Of a DNA stretch of 64,000 bases, positions 1-11,860 are shown in pieces. Origin of the DNA: Chrysomallon squamiferum. Its lineage: Eukaryota > Mollusca > Gastropoda > Neomphalida > Peltospiridae. Below the pieces are notes generated by a model that saw only the letters and a program-made list of their open reading frames with translations, was not told the origin of the DNA and made no database searches. Each line of letters begins with the position of its first letter. Position 1 is the first letter of the stretch. A program made the translations under genes and the position numbers. Location of the stretch: assembly GCA_012295275.1 (NCBI GenBank), contig CM022678.1, forward strand, positions 8,307,632-8,371,631, read 5' to 3'.

Positions 1-560
1 TACACAACTGATAACACTGTTGTATTAATTTATTCCAGTGATGAAAGGAAATACAGAAAAAACTTGTGGTTTTATTGATTTTCAAAAAGCATTTGACATT
101 AGATTATTATATCTGTGGGATATGTTTCAGAATTATCAACAATATGTACAATGGTATAAAAACTAGAATTATACAAATGGCTGTAAATCAGGGGGTTTTT
201 TGTTTTGTTTTTTTGTCAATTTTGGAATATGGCTAACAAAAGGTGTATCACATTCTTTGTTTCCAATTACACAAAAATGATATTGTAACACTTTTAGATA
301 TAGGAAATAGTAACAGCATTCAATCACATCACTCTGTTACAGTTTTTGAGTAAGGCTTATAAATTTACATATAATAATAAGAAAACAGAAATTACTACTG
401 AAGCTAAATACCTTGGACTTGTCTTATGTAAAGCTCAATCCTTCATCAATACCAAGAGAGATTTAATAAATTGGACTTCTATGTACTGTAAAAAAAAAAA
501 AAAAAATAATAATAATAATAATAATAAAATAAATAAAAATGCAAAGAATTTAATTAGTTA
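1..560 (+). mobile_element. Decayed non-LTR retrotransposon (LINE) reverse transcriptase fragment
   Basis: Around 65-105 the plus strand reads GFIDFQKAFD, the conserved RT block that holds the first catalytic aspartate in LINE reverse transcriptases. At 346-480 an open stretch contains KTEITTEAKYLGLVL, which matches the motif downstream of the RT catalytic core (xxKYLGxxL). Frameshifts and stops separate the pieces, and a poly-A/AAT run at 490-540 interrupts the end. The same stretch recurs at 6540-7180 and 11990-12380, with the recognisable phrase aaactagaattatacaaatggc in variant form, so this is one family scattered through the zinc-finger block. It is a fossil without coding capacity. The family appears to be the one seen in reverse at 15.3-17.8 kb. 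Confidence 0.75.
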
Positions 561-1009
561 ACAGTCATTTTTATCTCACAAGAGTGAAAATTCTATATTA
601 AATTATTATTACCTAAATGTGAAATCTTAACTTTAAAAAAAAAATTATATATAACGTAATGATTACTCCCAAATTATTCAAATACACATGAAAATGAAGA
701 TCTAAGTTCTTTGATGAATTTATGGAGATTCTCACTGTCTTCAATCGATTGGAAACAGTAGTTTATAAAAATACCTTTGAACGACTATTTTTATTTATTT
801 GTCGTCGTTTTACAGAAAATTCCTATATTGATTTTATGATACCTGATAATCGTTAGTAGCCTTTACGACAAGAAAGAAAGGGTAACCAGTATTACGGGCT
901 AGAAGTCACTATGGTTTATATTATAGTTACACCACGTAAACACAACTTAGCATTATATTAGCAGTAGTATCGCCGTATGCTACAGCCATTTGGTTTCAAA
1001 TCACAGCAG
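561..1009. other. AT-rich intergenic DNA, no gene seen
   Basis: This interval holds AT-rich sequence with short poly-A runs. There is no open frame with recognisable protein similarity on either strand. Confidence 0.5.
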
Positions 1010-1215
1010 AATTCTGCGAGCAATTCTTACTTCAATTTACGAACAATGTCTTGATGATTGCCTGACTGGTTTTACCCTCTAAACTTTTCCAAAATTTACA
1101 CGAGCGTCATGTTCTACATACAGCCTTATCTCCCCTTTGTTGGGTTTGTATTCTGTCAGTTTTCCTTCAAACTAAAGCGCGCACTCAAACAACAGTATCA
1201 GTTCAACGGACTGCT
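1010..1215. repeat. Paralogous block shared with 7890-8110
   Basis: This block and 7890-8110 share long diverged runs in the same order: an aattcttac..caattta..gacaatgtcttg section, a gcctgactgg-type section, aaaatttacacgag, and a conserved end, tcagttttccttcaaa, followed by taaagcgcgcactc. It is locally GC-richer than its surroundings, with several CpGs. Each copy lies roughly 0.5-1 kb to the right of a plus-strand LINE fragment, which marks the repeating unit of the zinc-finger block. It could be promoter-like, but no gene start can be tied to it. Confidence 0.7.
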
Positions 1216-1615
1216 GTGACGAATCTCATACTATAAAACGAATCAGTGGAACTTTTGCCTCTGTAAAACTAATTTTAATCGGAATCATAACGGATCAGAA
1301 AAAATGTTCGTTTCCGGCAGATCTTCATTTAACAACTGATCTAATAGAAAATAGCCTTTGAAAACTCGAAGTCCTGGAAGGGTCAAGCTATCATTTACCT
1401 TGATAACACAAAACAGTGGGTTCTTTGTTGAGTAAGCGGAACGAAATATGCCCACGTCCATCGTCTGTGTTTTTACAGTATCTTTACAAAATACAGGCTT
1501 CAAGAACTTTGCAGTTAAGTGACTAAGTTCACTGACTGATGTTTATTTTGCTTATTTAAAAGCCAGTTAAATTGTCTTTTCTTATTACTTACTATTCTTC
1601 AGTAATGTTTCCAGT

Positions 1616-1655
<40 letters not shown>

Positions 1656-3109
1656 CCAAAATTGCAGCTTATCTCAGTATTTAGAAAACCTCTGAAAGTA
1701 TCTGGCTTCGCAAAAAATTGGCTTAATTGTATTTATACATTTCAGTTTTGTGTTTTATCGTTGTTACTCGCCGACAGAAAAGTACCTGATGCACGGGAGC
1801 TCGCATTGGCCACGAACTTAATTTGAAAGCTCTAATTAATTGTTACTTTCATTATCTGAATAACACATTTTTATATCAAACTGTTTTTAGCAAATTTTCT
1901 GCTCTCCTTTCAGAGCCTATTTTCAGACGACTTTAATAACCAATATAATATTCATGTGAAACAAAAATGGATCTGATAATAAATTGTAATTAATAGCAGC
2001 TCCTGCAGTGGTAACAGCAAGAGAAGTAGTAGTAGTAGTGGCAGTAGTAAAAACAGTAACATGCATTGCAGCACCAGACTGTAGCTGTGGTTTCTGGTTT
2101 TAATAGCAATTGATAGCAATTAACAGCAATATTTATAGTTCTAATACCGTAGTTAATATCTGCGTGTTTAACGGTAGTCATTAGTAACAGTGTTTGTGGT
2201 TTTAAAAGTATGGTTAAAAGCACGCAGTGTGTGTTCTGGTAGTTTTCTACTAGTTTTTGTATTTTTAATACATTTAATAGCAAGCAGTACGAGTAGTTGT
2301 AGAGTCATCACTTCTGAGCTATGTTTTACAGCATAATATCAAACGTCTCTTTTCTTTCTAATAACTAATGTTAATTAGTCCTATTGTCAGCTGAAAATCA
2401 TTTAATCTTCCTGAGTGTTATCGCCACCGAAACCGCGGTTAGAATCAGATGTCGATAACATTATATGTTGCATTCTGTATGTATATACGGAATCGGATTA
2501 GACTTGATTAATAAAAATCTTGTTACATATAAAATACAGGGCGATTTTGCCCGCGGTGAGTTCAACATTCTATAATTGGCGCTCAAACAACTTTTGAAAA
2601 ACTATTTTGTTAGTTACTTATTGTGATTTTAGTAACTTTTAGTAACAGTCATGGCATCTTTACATTCAATTGAAAATACTGCTGATACCGTTAAACCAAA
2701 GCCTTCACCCAAAAATAATAGTAATAAACTAAAAAACACACAGTAACAAACGATTATAGATTTATATCTTGAACAAAAAAAAAAAACACCGAAAACTGAC
2801 TTGATAATTCCTTTCAAATCGTTGCAGAATTTCTTCGAAACTTCTCTTTAATTTATGAACATCTTGAACATTACCTGAGTATTTTTCACTCCATTCCTTT
2901 CTAACATTTACATTAGACTATTGTTATTATAATGTAGTAAAATAATACTAGTAACTAGTAGAGCACCAAGTGTACTACTAGTAGAAATGATTATAGTAAA
3001 TATAAAGTTCTATTTAAGTATTTTTTATTAACTTTTCATAAAATCATGTTATTACAAAACATTATATTTCTGGTTTGATTATTTTCTTTTATTTCGCAAA
3101 ATATCACTT
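1216..3109. other. Intergenic DNA with a paralogous patch and poly-T
   Basis: The interval contains a poly-T run at about 1619-1655 and trinucleotide-rich (AGT/TGT) sequence at 2020-2060. A patch at about 1955-2060 (gtgaaacaaaa.tggatctgataataaat) is also found at 9885-9975, just downstream of the second zinc-finger gene. Short open frames at 1285-1503 and 1990-2283 on the minus strand show no recognisable motif and are treated as chance. No gene is supported. Confidence 0.5.
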
Positions 3110-3400
3110 CTTCACATCATTTTTAAAAGTTATGTTCATTTTATATTTTAGATACCAGCTTCTCTTGCAAACATTTTGCAAGAACACCTCATTTAAAAAG
3201 CTTCTCAGCAGTTTGGATCCTCTTGTCTGTTTTATCAAACTGAGTACAGTGAGAAACATTTTGAACAGTTTACAGTTTTAAAATATTTCTTCCTGATATC
3301 GACTTTCATGTGATTTTTTTTTAGATTTGAACTGCATGAGAAACATTTTCCACAAACTTCAAAAGAGTTAGAAACAATAAAAGAACAGAGAAAACTTTCC
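3110..3400 (-). pseudogene. Fossil C2H2 zinc-finger units downstream of the first zinc-finger ORF
   Basis: Read on the minus strand, 3300-3360 gives EVCGKCFSCSSNLK followed by HMKV after a small indel. 3150-3290 gives HMKVDIRK, then NCSKCFSLYS, followed by stops and further Cys-rich debris (CKMFA). These are the remains of at least three more zinc-finger repeats in line with the array at 3554-4319, each more degraded than the last. No open frame survives. They show that the ancestral array was longer at its 3-prime end. Confidence 0.7.
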
Positions 3401-3553
3401 ATCGTTTCCTTTTCTTTTTATTTCAAAAAATTTGTATAATCATAAAATATAAAACAGTAGTCACTTACAGTCAGTTTTCTTCTAGAGTTGTCAGAAACAC
3501 AAAACCCAGCCATCAATCAACCATTTTTCATATTCGTAGTGATAGCAGTACAG

Positions 3554-3749
3554 TCATAAAATGCTACTCAAAATTGAAGAATAATTAAGGCTTCTCTCCG
3601 TATGGGACTTCATGTGACATTTTAAACTCGAACGCCGCGAGAAACATTTTCCACAATTCTCACATTTAAAAGGTTTCTCACCAGCACAGATCTTCATATG
3701 ACATTTTGCATGTTCACGGCGTGAGAAAAGTATTCCACAAACGTCATAT
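3554..3749 (-). pseudogene. Frameshifted 3-prime tail of the first zinc-finger gene
   Basis: Just before the stop of the 3750-4319 ORF, the HTGEKPF linker has one extra base (gga-aga-gaa instead of gga-gag-aaa), which produces HTGRETF and a stop. In the shifted frame the sequence continues as two more fingers. The first reads YDVCGILFSRREHAKCHMKIC and so has lost its first Cys and last His. The second, CENCGKCFSRRSSLKCHMKSH, has all four ligands. The shifted frame ends at a TGA at 3554-3556. Either the gene is broken, or the product is truncated at six fingers, or the extra base is an assembly error. Confidence 0.8.
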
Positions 3750-4319
3750 TTAAAAGGTTTCTCTTCCGGTATGGACCTTCATATGGTATTTCAAATTCGA
3801 ACGCTGTATGAAACATTTTGCACAAACTTCACATTTAAAGGGTTTCTCACCAGTATGAATCTTCATATGACGTTTAACACTTTCAGCTCGTGAGAAACAT
3901 TTTACACAAACTTCACATTTAAAAGGTTTCTCACCAGTGTGAATGGTCATATGACATTTTAAACTCGAAAGGTGTCTGAAACATTTTGCACAAACCTCAC
4001 ATTTAAAAGGTTTCTCACCAGTGTGAATCTTCATATGACATTGTAAATAAGTACGTCGTGAGAAACATTTTGCACAAACCTCACATTTAAAATGTTTATT
4101 TCCAGTATGAATGTTCATATGATATTTTAAACTCGAATTCTGTCTGAAACATATTGCACAAACCTCACACTTAAAGGGCTTCTCACCAGTATGGATATAC
4201 ATATGTGTTTTCAGAGTCAAACTGTGTGAGAAACATCTTGCACAAACTTCACATTTAAACTGTTTCTCTAGCGTCTTGATGCTGTGTGGTTCATCATCAC
4301 TGTGAGTTGCCATGTTCAT
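3750..4319 (-). CDS. C2H2 zinc-finger protein, six fingers
   Basis: Probable sequence-specific DNA-binding protein acting in the nucleus. It has 189 codons. A short leader (MNMATHSDDEPHSIKT) is followed by six tandem C2H2 fingers from about residue 21, repeating every 28 residues. Each finger has the form CEVC-x12-H-x3-H and is joined by HTGEKPF linkers, one of them altered to HTGNKHF. An unusual shared feature is an extra Cys directly before the first core Phe (CEVCAxCF). Predicted contact positions -1, 2, 3 and 6 differ between fingers (for example H/L/T/T, Q/S/S/Y, R/T/Y/C, H/S/S/C, R/E/S/R and Q/S/N/Y), as expected of diversifying zinc-finger clusters. No KRAB, SCAN or BTB domain is seen, although upstream exons could exist. 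A paralogue lies at 10148-10885 with the same MATHSD leader. The reading frame ends through a one-base insertion in a linker, and finger sequence continues beyond it, so the gene may be a recent pseudogene. Confidence 0.85.
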   Translation of the reverse strand: MNMATHSDDEPHSIKTLEKQFKCEVCARCFSHSLTLKTHMYIHTGEKPFKCEVCAICFRQNSSLKYHMNIHTGNKHFKCEVCAKCFSRRTYLQCHMKIHTGEKPFKCEVCAKCFRHLSSLKCHMTIHTGEKPFKCEVCVKCFSRAESVKRHMKIHTGEKPFKCEVCAKCFIQRSNLKYHMKVHTGRETF

Positions 4320-5255
4320 TTTTATATTCTCAATTTTAGAAAATCATTTCATACAGACTTCACATTAAAACCCTTTCTCTCTGGTGTAAACTAGGTTTCA
4401 TTAGCCTACAATGGCTACAATGATTATGGTTTAGAAGAAAATGTCCAAAAAGATTTTTTTTTTTAACGTAATGTGACATAGATTTAAATTTTGTTAAAGA
4501 ATTATGTGATCTTTTATTAAAATATCAGTTTGAAATTTCGAGGAAATAGATTTTCACCATTCACATTTTAATTTCTTTCAAAAAAAATCAGTAATTGTAA
4601 ATTATGGCTTCTACAAAACTCGACAATTTGTAATTTGAAGGTATTAGATTTTTTGATTACATATTAATCTCATACTCATCAAAAGCTCTGTCTCAGATTC
4701 TGCTTTCTTTTTTCTTTTCTGAAAATTTGAAATAAAATAATCTAATACAACAGAATTATATAATATTTAAAATAGCACATTTCAAATTTCCCTTTTTCTT
4801 TAGGCATCCTTTACCAGACTTTTTTTTTTTTTCAACATTCTCATTTAGTTTAGCTTTCCTTCACCAATAAAAGGCATTGTAACTGTACCAGTTGTCTAAA
4901 TCAGTTATTGTCAACCAACAATGACTTTATTTATGACAGGGTGCAGTGATCCACTAAGATAAATACATTCAAATCTAGCATTTTTCACTGGCAGCTTTAA
5001 CAGATAATGAATTTAAATTTATATTTAAAGATTGTATAATTAATGCCTTAACATGACTCTATTCCATTTTTTTTAAGAACTCATCACATAAAATTATTTT
5101 AAAATTCTTGTTTTGCCACAAGACCTTCACTTGGGCACACGAATGTGTTACATAAACCACATTCATCTAGCGTAGCTTTAAGTTGTTTAACAGAAGATAT
5201 CCAAGAACTTGATATAGTACTATACATGTTCCTGCATATAATCACAGTATAAATG
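4320..5255. other. Intergenic DNA upstream of the zinc-finger gene
   Basis: Immediately upstream of the ATG, minus-strand sequence still resembles a ruined finger linker, which suggests the leader itself arose within a finger repeat. Beyond that lie AT-rich sequence and poly-T runs. No gene is seen. Confidence 0.45.
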
Positions 5256-5531
5256 CTATAAATGTACTATGCATGTTGTTGTATAACCGTAGAATAAATG
5301 TTCTTTACAGTTAACAACCTTTACCCAAAAGGTAATCATTCTTCCTTTAACATTGGTAGACAGCAGATCTCTCCCTAATTCACAATAAATCATAAAGCTT
5401 GGTGCTGACTTGTTAACACACAATATGTATTTGTAGAACTTGACATGTAGTCTTTCAGTTATAGTTAAGTTACTAAAGCCACAGATTTCACATCCAAATA
5501 ATAATACTGGTTTTATAATCTTGTTAAACAA
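5256..5531 (-). mobile_element. LINE ORF2 C-terminal fragment
   Basis: A 91-codon open frame begins MFNKIIKPVLLFGCEICGFS. This matches the region after the RT core of LINE ORF2 proteins, whose family form is KPVLLYGCEIWGxxN. It is followed by the RLHVKFYKYILCVNKSAPSFM-type stretch and an ELGRDLL..KGRMITFW segment typical of the same family. It is inverted relative to the neighbouring LINE fragments. It has no start or end of its own and is a truncated insertion. Confidence 0.8.
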
Positions 5532-6119
5532 ATCTGACAGTTGACTGATAAAGTAAATCTCTCTTAATATATTTATTTATTTTTCTATTATTATTTTTTT
5601 TTTTTTTTTTTTTTTTTTGGGGGGGGCGGATATATTAACCATTGCCTTTAAATCTTGGTTGATTAAATTTTTCTAAGTATTTAATTTATTTAAATTACCA
5701 CTTGGTATTTAACCTCCATAACAATTTTTATTTCCACATCATCATATATAAATCTAAAAGTATTTGTTTCTAAATTTTTGAATGAAGGAGAATTGTTATC
5801 CAATAAAGTGATAAACTTTATAAAAGTAGTGACAATCATTTTTTTGTGTTTTATCTTAGAAATGTAAACTGTTCTAAAAACATGACACTATATTCCAGAA
5901 CTGTTTATGTATCTGTATTTGTGCATGTGTGTATGTATGTGTATATATATATATACACACACGCATATACATAGACACACACACAGAGAACGATATATGG
6001 CCAAGATCATGTTTTATATATGTAATTTATGCATGGTATATGTGTAACAAAAATACATAATTTTAGCCCACTTTTATCACAACAATCTGACATAGTTGCT
6101 GTACATAATTTAAATAAAG
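5532..6119. other. AT-rich intergenic DNA with short TG/TA simple repeats
   Basis: A poly-T/G run lies at 5587-5627, and short (TG)n, (TA)n and (AC)n tracts lie at 5920-5990. No gene is seen. Confidence 0.5.
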
Positions 6120-6375
6120 GTAGTTACAAAACTGACACGCTCTGTCATGTTGTCGTCTTCACTGTGAATTAACTGAAATTTGGTACAGGTTAAGTTAAAC
6201 ACCATTTATCATGACTACAAAAATACTAACAACATAATCAAAGAATCAAAAAAATTTTACTTTCAAACCTAGGTTAATTTTCTTAATTATGTCATTCTGA
6301 TTATGTTCTTTCATTTAGTGTTATATTTGATATAGAGGTAATTCCTACAGCTTGACTAGAAGGAAATGTAGGAAA
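6120..6375. repeat. Paralogous block shared with 11600-11860
   Basis: This block and 11600-11860 align along their length with the same landmarks: tacaaaactgaca, ctctgtcatg, gttgtcttca, gaattagctgaaat-type sequence, ttaattttcttaattatgtcat and aattcctac..ttga.tagaaggaaatg. In both places it precedes a plus-strand LINE fragment by a few hundred bases. Together with the block at 1010-1215/7890-8110, this shows that units of about 5.5-6.9 kb were duplicated in tandem. Confidence 0.75.
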
Positions 6376-6539
6376 TACAAGAATAGAGGCAATGGATGTC
6401 ATCTGTACTGTTGCAAAAAAGTTACAGAGCTAAGAGGTTTGAGAACATTATTTACATCCATCCTAAATAAAGAACTGACTGTATTCTCTGATCAAACTGA
6501 ATTATTACTGTGGTTTTGATAAGGATCCTTTACAACTCA
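6376..6539. other. Spacer, nothing seen
   Basis: Short AT-rich spacer between a paralogous block and the next LINE copy. Confidence 0.4.
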
Positions 6540-7530
6540 TAATATATGTTTTTTATTAATTTATTTCATTTACAAAAAAGGAAATAAGAAAAATATGTAG
6601 TGTGCTTTTACCAATTTTGAATGAGCACAGGATGATTTAAAAAGTAGAATTGTACAACAGCTGTAAATCAGAATACTTTCTTCCAATTGTGGAGCATGAC
6701 AAGGAAAAAGCCACTATTTTACATTCATCTTACTTAAATGATCTAGTAATATTTTAGATATGAAAGTTGTAATGGCATTCAGCCAGTAACAGTTGTTCTT
6801 CTCAAAGATGTTAATGTACATCAATTTACTTTCATTGATAATTATTTAATGCAGAACATTTGGTATCTTTTTTTTCCCATTATACTCGAATAAACCAATA
6901 ACAGTTTTTAGGAATGAAAGTTGTAAAGATATTTGTTCACCAACACAATTTCTTGTGAAAGAAATTAATCATGTTAGTGTACATCAAGTTACATGCATTG
7001 TTAATTATCAGAAATTGTAACTGAGGTTAAATACCTTGAACTTGTGTAAAGTAAATCTGGATCCTTTGTAAAAACAGGAAATATTCAATCAATTGAAGTT
7101 CAAACTCTGTTTCCTATGTTGATAAAAAATAAGTAGAGATTTATTTTGATTTATTAAATTTGTCTGATTTTAAAACATATATTACTGTATGGTTGTGAGA
7201 TTTGGAGTTTTGCTAACTTAGTAATAAACAAAAGAAGTTTCATCTTAGGTTTCGCAAATGTATAATGATCATAATTATGTGTTAACATGACAAGATTATG
7301 CTTTATGTTCTGTGATGAATTAAAGAGATATCCATTGTATGTGTCTGTTGAAGTAAAGTACATATTGGGCAAAGGTTGTTTATGGTAATGAACCTAAATT
7401 CTCTGATATATTAAACAAGCTGTCACCATATTACAAATCAAATACTATATCAATTATCTTTCAATTTTACAAAATGTATTCTAGACAAATGTGACTTATA
7501 TATATATAAAAGTAAAAAAAAATACAGAAA
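6540..7530 (+). mobile_element. Decayed LINE, RT to post-RT region
   Basis: The order of motifs follows LINE ORF2 with many frame breaks. 6640-6760 has a region like IKSRIVQ plus a ruined RQGxxLSPxLF block. 7010-7080 reads EIVTEVKYLELV, and about 7160-7215 reads ILKHILLYGCEIWSFANLV. About 7470-7520 resembles the FxKCILDKC segment near the C terminus. This is the second plus-strand copy of the family at 1-560 and 11990-12380. Confidence 0.75.
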
Positions 7531-7889
7531 AAAATGAAAAACACTCGCATGTATATTCAGGTACCAATGTGTGGTCAAAACAAGCTGTTAAAAGGCTGTT
7601 ATGTGATCTGTTCTTACAAATATGGAAATAGTGATAAATTTGAGTAATCTATGAGAAAACAACAGTCACAGTGTTTTCAATGGACTAGTTAATGTAGTCG
7701 ACGTTTATCCTTCTATTTATTTCCGTTGGAATTCAAATTATTTAATTAGCTTGATGCTGCATTTAAGTAATAATAAAAATTACGTCTATCTTTAAATTCA
7801 AGGCTTTACAAGAAGAATCAAACGAGTATGGGTACACCGCGTAAACAAAGAATACCACGCCACTATTTAATTCAAAACGAATTATCTTA

Positions 7890-8110
7890 ATGTTTTGCGA
7901 AAAATTCTTACTACAATTTACAGACAATGTCTTGTTGATTACCTGACTGGGTTTTCATTTATTTCTCTCGTTCTATTCATTTCTAAAATTTACACGAGAC
8001 GTTAATGGCAATTCCGTGGTTTGTCTCCCCCTTCGTTCAACTTTGTACTCGTTATCAGTTTTCCTTCAAAATAAAGCGCGCACTCTAGGAATCGGAAACA
8101 ACGGTATTAT
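7890..8110. repeat. Paralogous block shared with 1010-1215
   Basis: Second copy of the CpG-containing block described at 1010-1215. The closing sequences tcagttttccttcaaa and taaagcgcgcactc are shared almost exactly, while the interior has indels. It lies in the same relative position, to the right of a LINE fragment and several kb to the left of a zinc-finger gene. Confidence 0.7.
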
Positions 8111-8247
8111 TTCATTACACAGTCGCATTTCTTCTGATAGCAATAAAAACGAGCCATGTGAAATAAATCGAATAATATGTAATATTTTGTGTTAAGTTAT
8201 TTTTATATAGTGGTTATTATTATTTATTTTCATATGCGGATATTTAA

Positions 8248-8248
<1 letters not shown>

Positions 8249-8316
<68 letters not shown>
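8249..8316. repeat. (ATT)n microsatellite
   Basis: An uninterrupted TTA/ATT trinucleotide run of about 22 units. No gene is seen between 8110 and 8936; a second simple run (poly-A) lies at 8715-8735. Confidence 0.95.
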
Positions 8317-8317
<1 letters not shown>

Positions 8318-8936
8318 TATTTATTAATTCATAAAATTTTCAAAAATTAGCTCTGGTGTTCTTTATAAGACTTTCTTCTATTATCTTTGTTCAAATGATT
8401 GAAGAATAAATTCAAGAAATGCTAGTTATTTGAATTTACAAATGACATCTTGAAGACTGTCGCATAAAATTGTTACTTAACAATAACAGTATAATTTAGT
8501 ATATCTAAAAACAGTTATATAACTTTATTTTATTTTATTATTGTTAGTTCTTATTTATATTCATATTTATTCTTATTTTTCTTATTTTTTCTTATTATAA
8601 TTGCTTTATAACTTTTTTAACAAGCTTTATTAGATGACTTTCTGTGAGATTTTCTGTTACCAAGTCTGAAATATTGCATGGTGATTCTGACCAATGAGCT
8701 ACTTTTAAGAAGGAAAAAAAAAAAAAAAAAAAAAATTGAAGTATCAAGAGGCTTCAGACATAATTTAGTACAAGTTTAATGCAAAATGTTTAGTATGAAA
8801 TTTATATGAAGTACTTTTGTATAAGAATTTATGAAGTATTTTAGTATAAGAATTATTTGAAGTACTTTAGTATAAGAATTGTATTACTACTACTTCTACA
8901 ACTACCACTACTACTAATGATAATAGTAATAATAAT

Positions 8937-9350
8937 GCATTTTCAATTTTGGTCATCTTTTATAAAATGTATACTAGATAAATGTGTTTTATGTAACATT
9001 TACTTATGTAACCCAGTGAATATCATGTGGTTAAAAAGAAATGTTCTTAACACAATATTATGAATGCTGAACCAAGAATTTAAATTAGGACATTAACTGG
9101 CAATACAACAATGCTAGAATATTATGTCAATTTACAAGCTGTCTGATGATTTTGTATTGAAAGATAAGACAGACTATTTACATGTTAGATGTTTGTGATG
9201 AGTTCCTCTATATTTTAACTCTGCATCTTAATCTCCCAAAGGAGCTGAACAGTTACTATAGAAATACAGACTTGGACCTAGTGCAATAACATTTCAACAT
9301 TTGTGCAAATAAAATAAAATAACTTTTTAAATAAACTCTCTCTATTTCCA
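8937..9350 (+). mobile_element. LINE ORF2 extreme C-terminal fragment
   Basis: The plus strand reads HFQFWSSFIKCILDKCVLCN and then WLKRNVLNTIL. This matches the end of ORF2 in this LINE family (FxKxIxDKCGL, then WLKxCVxxxL). Further frames resemble YLHVRCL and the Cys-poor tail, with stops throughout. The FIKCILDKC motif also occurs at about 7470-7520, so two copies of the LINE C terminus lie within 1.5 kb. Confidence 0.65.
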
Positions 9351-9973
9351 CACATTTTTATTCAGAGCTGCTATTCTGTGCTAAGCAGTATGTAAGTGCT
9401 GCTATAAAAAACACTAGAAATTTTTTTCTCTAAATACTGCACCAACTGCAAGACTGTAAAAGAGACTCAAAACACAGGTCTGAAAATTGCTTTGATGTGC
9501 ATAGTTTAGTTTATTCTGGTTTTTCTCAATCAAGCTAAGTTGTGTAATATCCAAAACCTTAAACACTTTAATTAGCCAGGATAACCACAAATATTGTATT
9601 ATACCACTGACTGATTTGTTGTTTATAACCTTCTTAATTCTGCAGTTAATATTTCCATAGCCATGACAAACAACATCAAGTTTTTAACATAATGTAGACT
9701 TTATTAATTCATTGTTTGTTTTCTTTTTCTTTTTCTTTTACACACACACACATTTTGATTTGACATCTTTTTTTTTCTTCAGCTTGCTTTCTTCTTTTTG
9801 CACTGTTGTCTTTTTCTTCCATCTATCTATTACTTTTTTCAACCTGTTTTTGTTCATTTCAACATGTTAAATAATCAATATCTAGATGTGAAACAAAAGT
9901 AGATCTGATAATAAATCATAATTAGTAGTAACAGCAAGAGTAACAGTTTTAATTGTAACAGCAGCTGTAGTTG
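9351..9973. other. Intergenic DNA downstream of the second zinc-finger gene
   Basis: AT-rich sequence with pyrimidine runs at 9720-9800. A patch at 9885-9973 is shared with 1955-2060. No gene is seen. Confidence 0.45.
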
Positions 9974-10147
<174 letters not shown>

Positions 10148-10885
10148 TTACTCACCTCTGTGTACCTTCATGTGAATGTTTAGAACACTACCTCGTGAGA
10201 AACATTTTTCACAAACTTCACACCTAAAAGGTTTCTCACCAGTATGGATCTTCATATGGTTTCTTAGATTTGAACAGAATGAAAAACATTTTGCACAAAC
10301 TTCACATTTAAAAGGTTTCTCACCAGTGTGAATGATCATATGCCTTGTCAGAGTATACCACTGTGAGAAATGTTTTGCACAAACCTCACATTTGAAAGGT
10401 TTCTGACCAGTATGTATCTTCATATGACGTTCTACATTCTGTTTTCGTGAGAAACCTTTTGCACAAACCTCACACTTAAAAGGTTTCTCTCCAGTGTGGA
10501 CGTTCATATGATGTTTTTCATCTGCACCTCGTGAAAAACATTCTGAAGAAATTTCACACATCAAAGGTGTGTCAGTAGTATGGACCTTCATATGAGTTCT
10601 TAAATTTGGACGTTGTGAGAAACATTTCTCACAAATTTCACATTTAAAAGGTTTTTTACCAGTGTGTATGTTCATATGAGTTTTTAGAGTTGAACTGGCT
10701 GAGAAACATCTTGCACAAACTTCACACTTAAATGGTTTCTCACCAGTATGGCACCTCATGTGACGTTTTAGAGTTGAATTGTCTAAGAAATATTTTGCAC
10801 AAACCTCACATTTGAAAGGTTTGACACCTGTCTTGATGCATAATGACTTTTCATCACTGTGAGTTGCCATATTATATCTCTTCAT
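10148..10885 (-). CDS. C2H2 zinc-finger protein, eight fingers (one degenerate)
   Basis: Probable nuclear DNA-binding protein of 245 codons and paralogue of the gene at 3750-4319. The leader MKRYNMATHSDEK is followed by fingers from about residue 24, repeating every 28 residues in the form CEVC-x12-H-x3-H with HTGEKPF linkers. Finger 4 (MCEISSECFSRGADEKHHMNVH, shown here only as evidence of loss) lacks its second Cys, so it probably does not bind zinc; the linker before it is also altered (HTTDTPL). The other seven fingers keep all ligands. The leader and the shared CEVCAxCF signature tie it to the first gene. It ends at a stop inside a linker with two intact fingers beyond, so the present product is shortened or the gene is a young pseudogene. 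Upstream sequence (KEFKCDIC in frame) looks like a ruined finger. Confidence 0.85.
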   Translation of the reverse strand: MKRYNMATHSDEKSLCIKTGVKPFKCEVCAKYFLDNSTLKRHMRCHTGEKPFKCEVCARCFSASSTLKTHMNIHTGKKPFKCEICEKCFSQRPNLRTHMKVHTTDTPLMCEISSECFSRGADEKHHMNVHTGEKPFKCEVCAKGFSRKQNVERHMKIHTGQKPFKCEVCAKHFSQWYTLTRHMIIHTGEKPFKCEVCAKCFSFCSNLRNHMKIHTGEKPFRCEVCEKCFSRGSVLNIHMKVHRGE

Positions 10886-11599
10886 ACAGATGTCGCATTT
10901 AAACTCTTTCTATCTGCTGTAAACTCAGTAGGTTACTCTAAAGTTCCAAATCAGAGTTCTTTTTCAGGAATATGACGATGTAAAATTCTGAATCAATTAA
11001 CTGTGTTTAAGTGTAAAGTGATCTTTCAGTAAAATATCTCATTTTACATTTTAATCTCAATTTCATCAACATCTGTAACTGTAATTCTAATGTCTTCTTT
11101 TCTCCATTCTGTCAATATAAAAATACACAACATAATGCAACTGAGAGATAATATTCCCATTAGCATATTTTATTAAAATAGATAATTTTAAATAACAAGA
11201 TTCAATTTACTTACAAATTTATTATACTTCAAATTGGTCAAATCCTACATTTTAACATGTAATTTATAACATGATCAGTAGACAAACTGGACCTATCATT
11301 CTTCATCAAAAGAACACAAGATAAGAAAAGGGCATAGCATATTACCATGTTAATGGAAGCAATCTTGAGGAAGAGCACTGAGATAATGCAGGGATGAAGT
11401 GTTTAACTACAGGATCGTAATTTTTATCTACAGGATCGTAAGAGTCTTTTGCCCAAGATCAGAACACAACTGTAGATTAACTTGTTACAAAAATATACAA
11501 GTTCAGTCCACTTCCAACTGAACATTCCAACACTGGTGACACAGTCACTGTTGAGAATTTAAATAAAAGGACCAAACAGCTGACATGTCAGTTATTTAG
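10886..11599. other. Intergenic DNA upstream of the second zinc-finger gene
   Basis: AT-rich unique-looking sequence. A short direct repeat (acaggatcgtaa) occurs at 11410 and 11430. No gene is seen. Confidence 0.45.
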
Positions 11600-11860
11600 A
11601 TGTAAAGTTATAAAACTGACAGGGTCTGTCATGATGTTGTCTTCAGTGGTAATTAGCTGAAATGCTGCACGTTAAGCTAAAACTATTACTGCCTGAATTT
11701 GTTCATGTTGTTTATCAAAAATACAACATAACTGAAAAGATTTCACTCTCAAACTTAAAATTAATTTTCTTGATTATGTCATAATATGATTGTGTGTTTA
11801 TGTTCCACTACTTAATTCTATATGTGATAGTAGAATAATTCCTACATTTGAATAGAAGGA
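11600..11860. repeat. Paralogous block shared with 6120-6375
   Basis: Second copy of the block described at 6120-6375, with the same order of landmarks and moderate divergence. It again lies just left of a plus-strand LINE fragment. Confidence 0.75.
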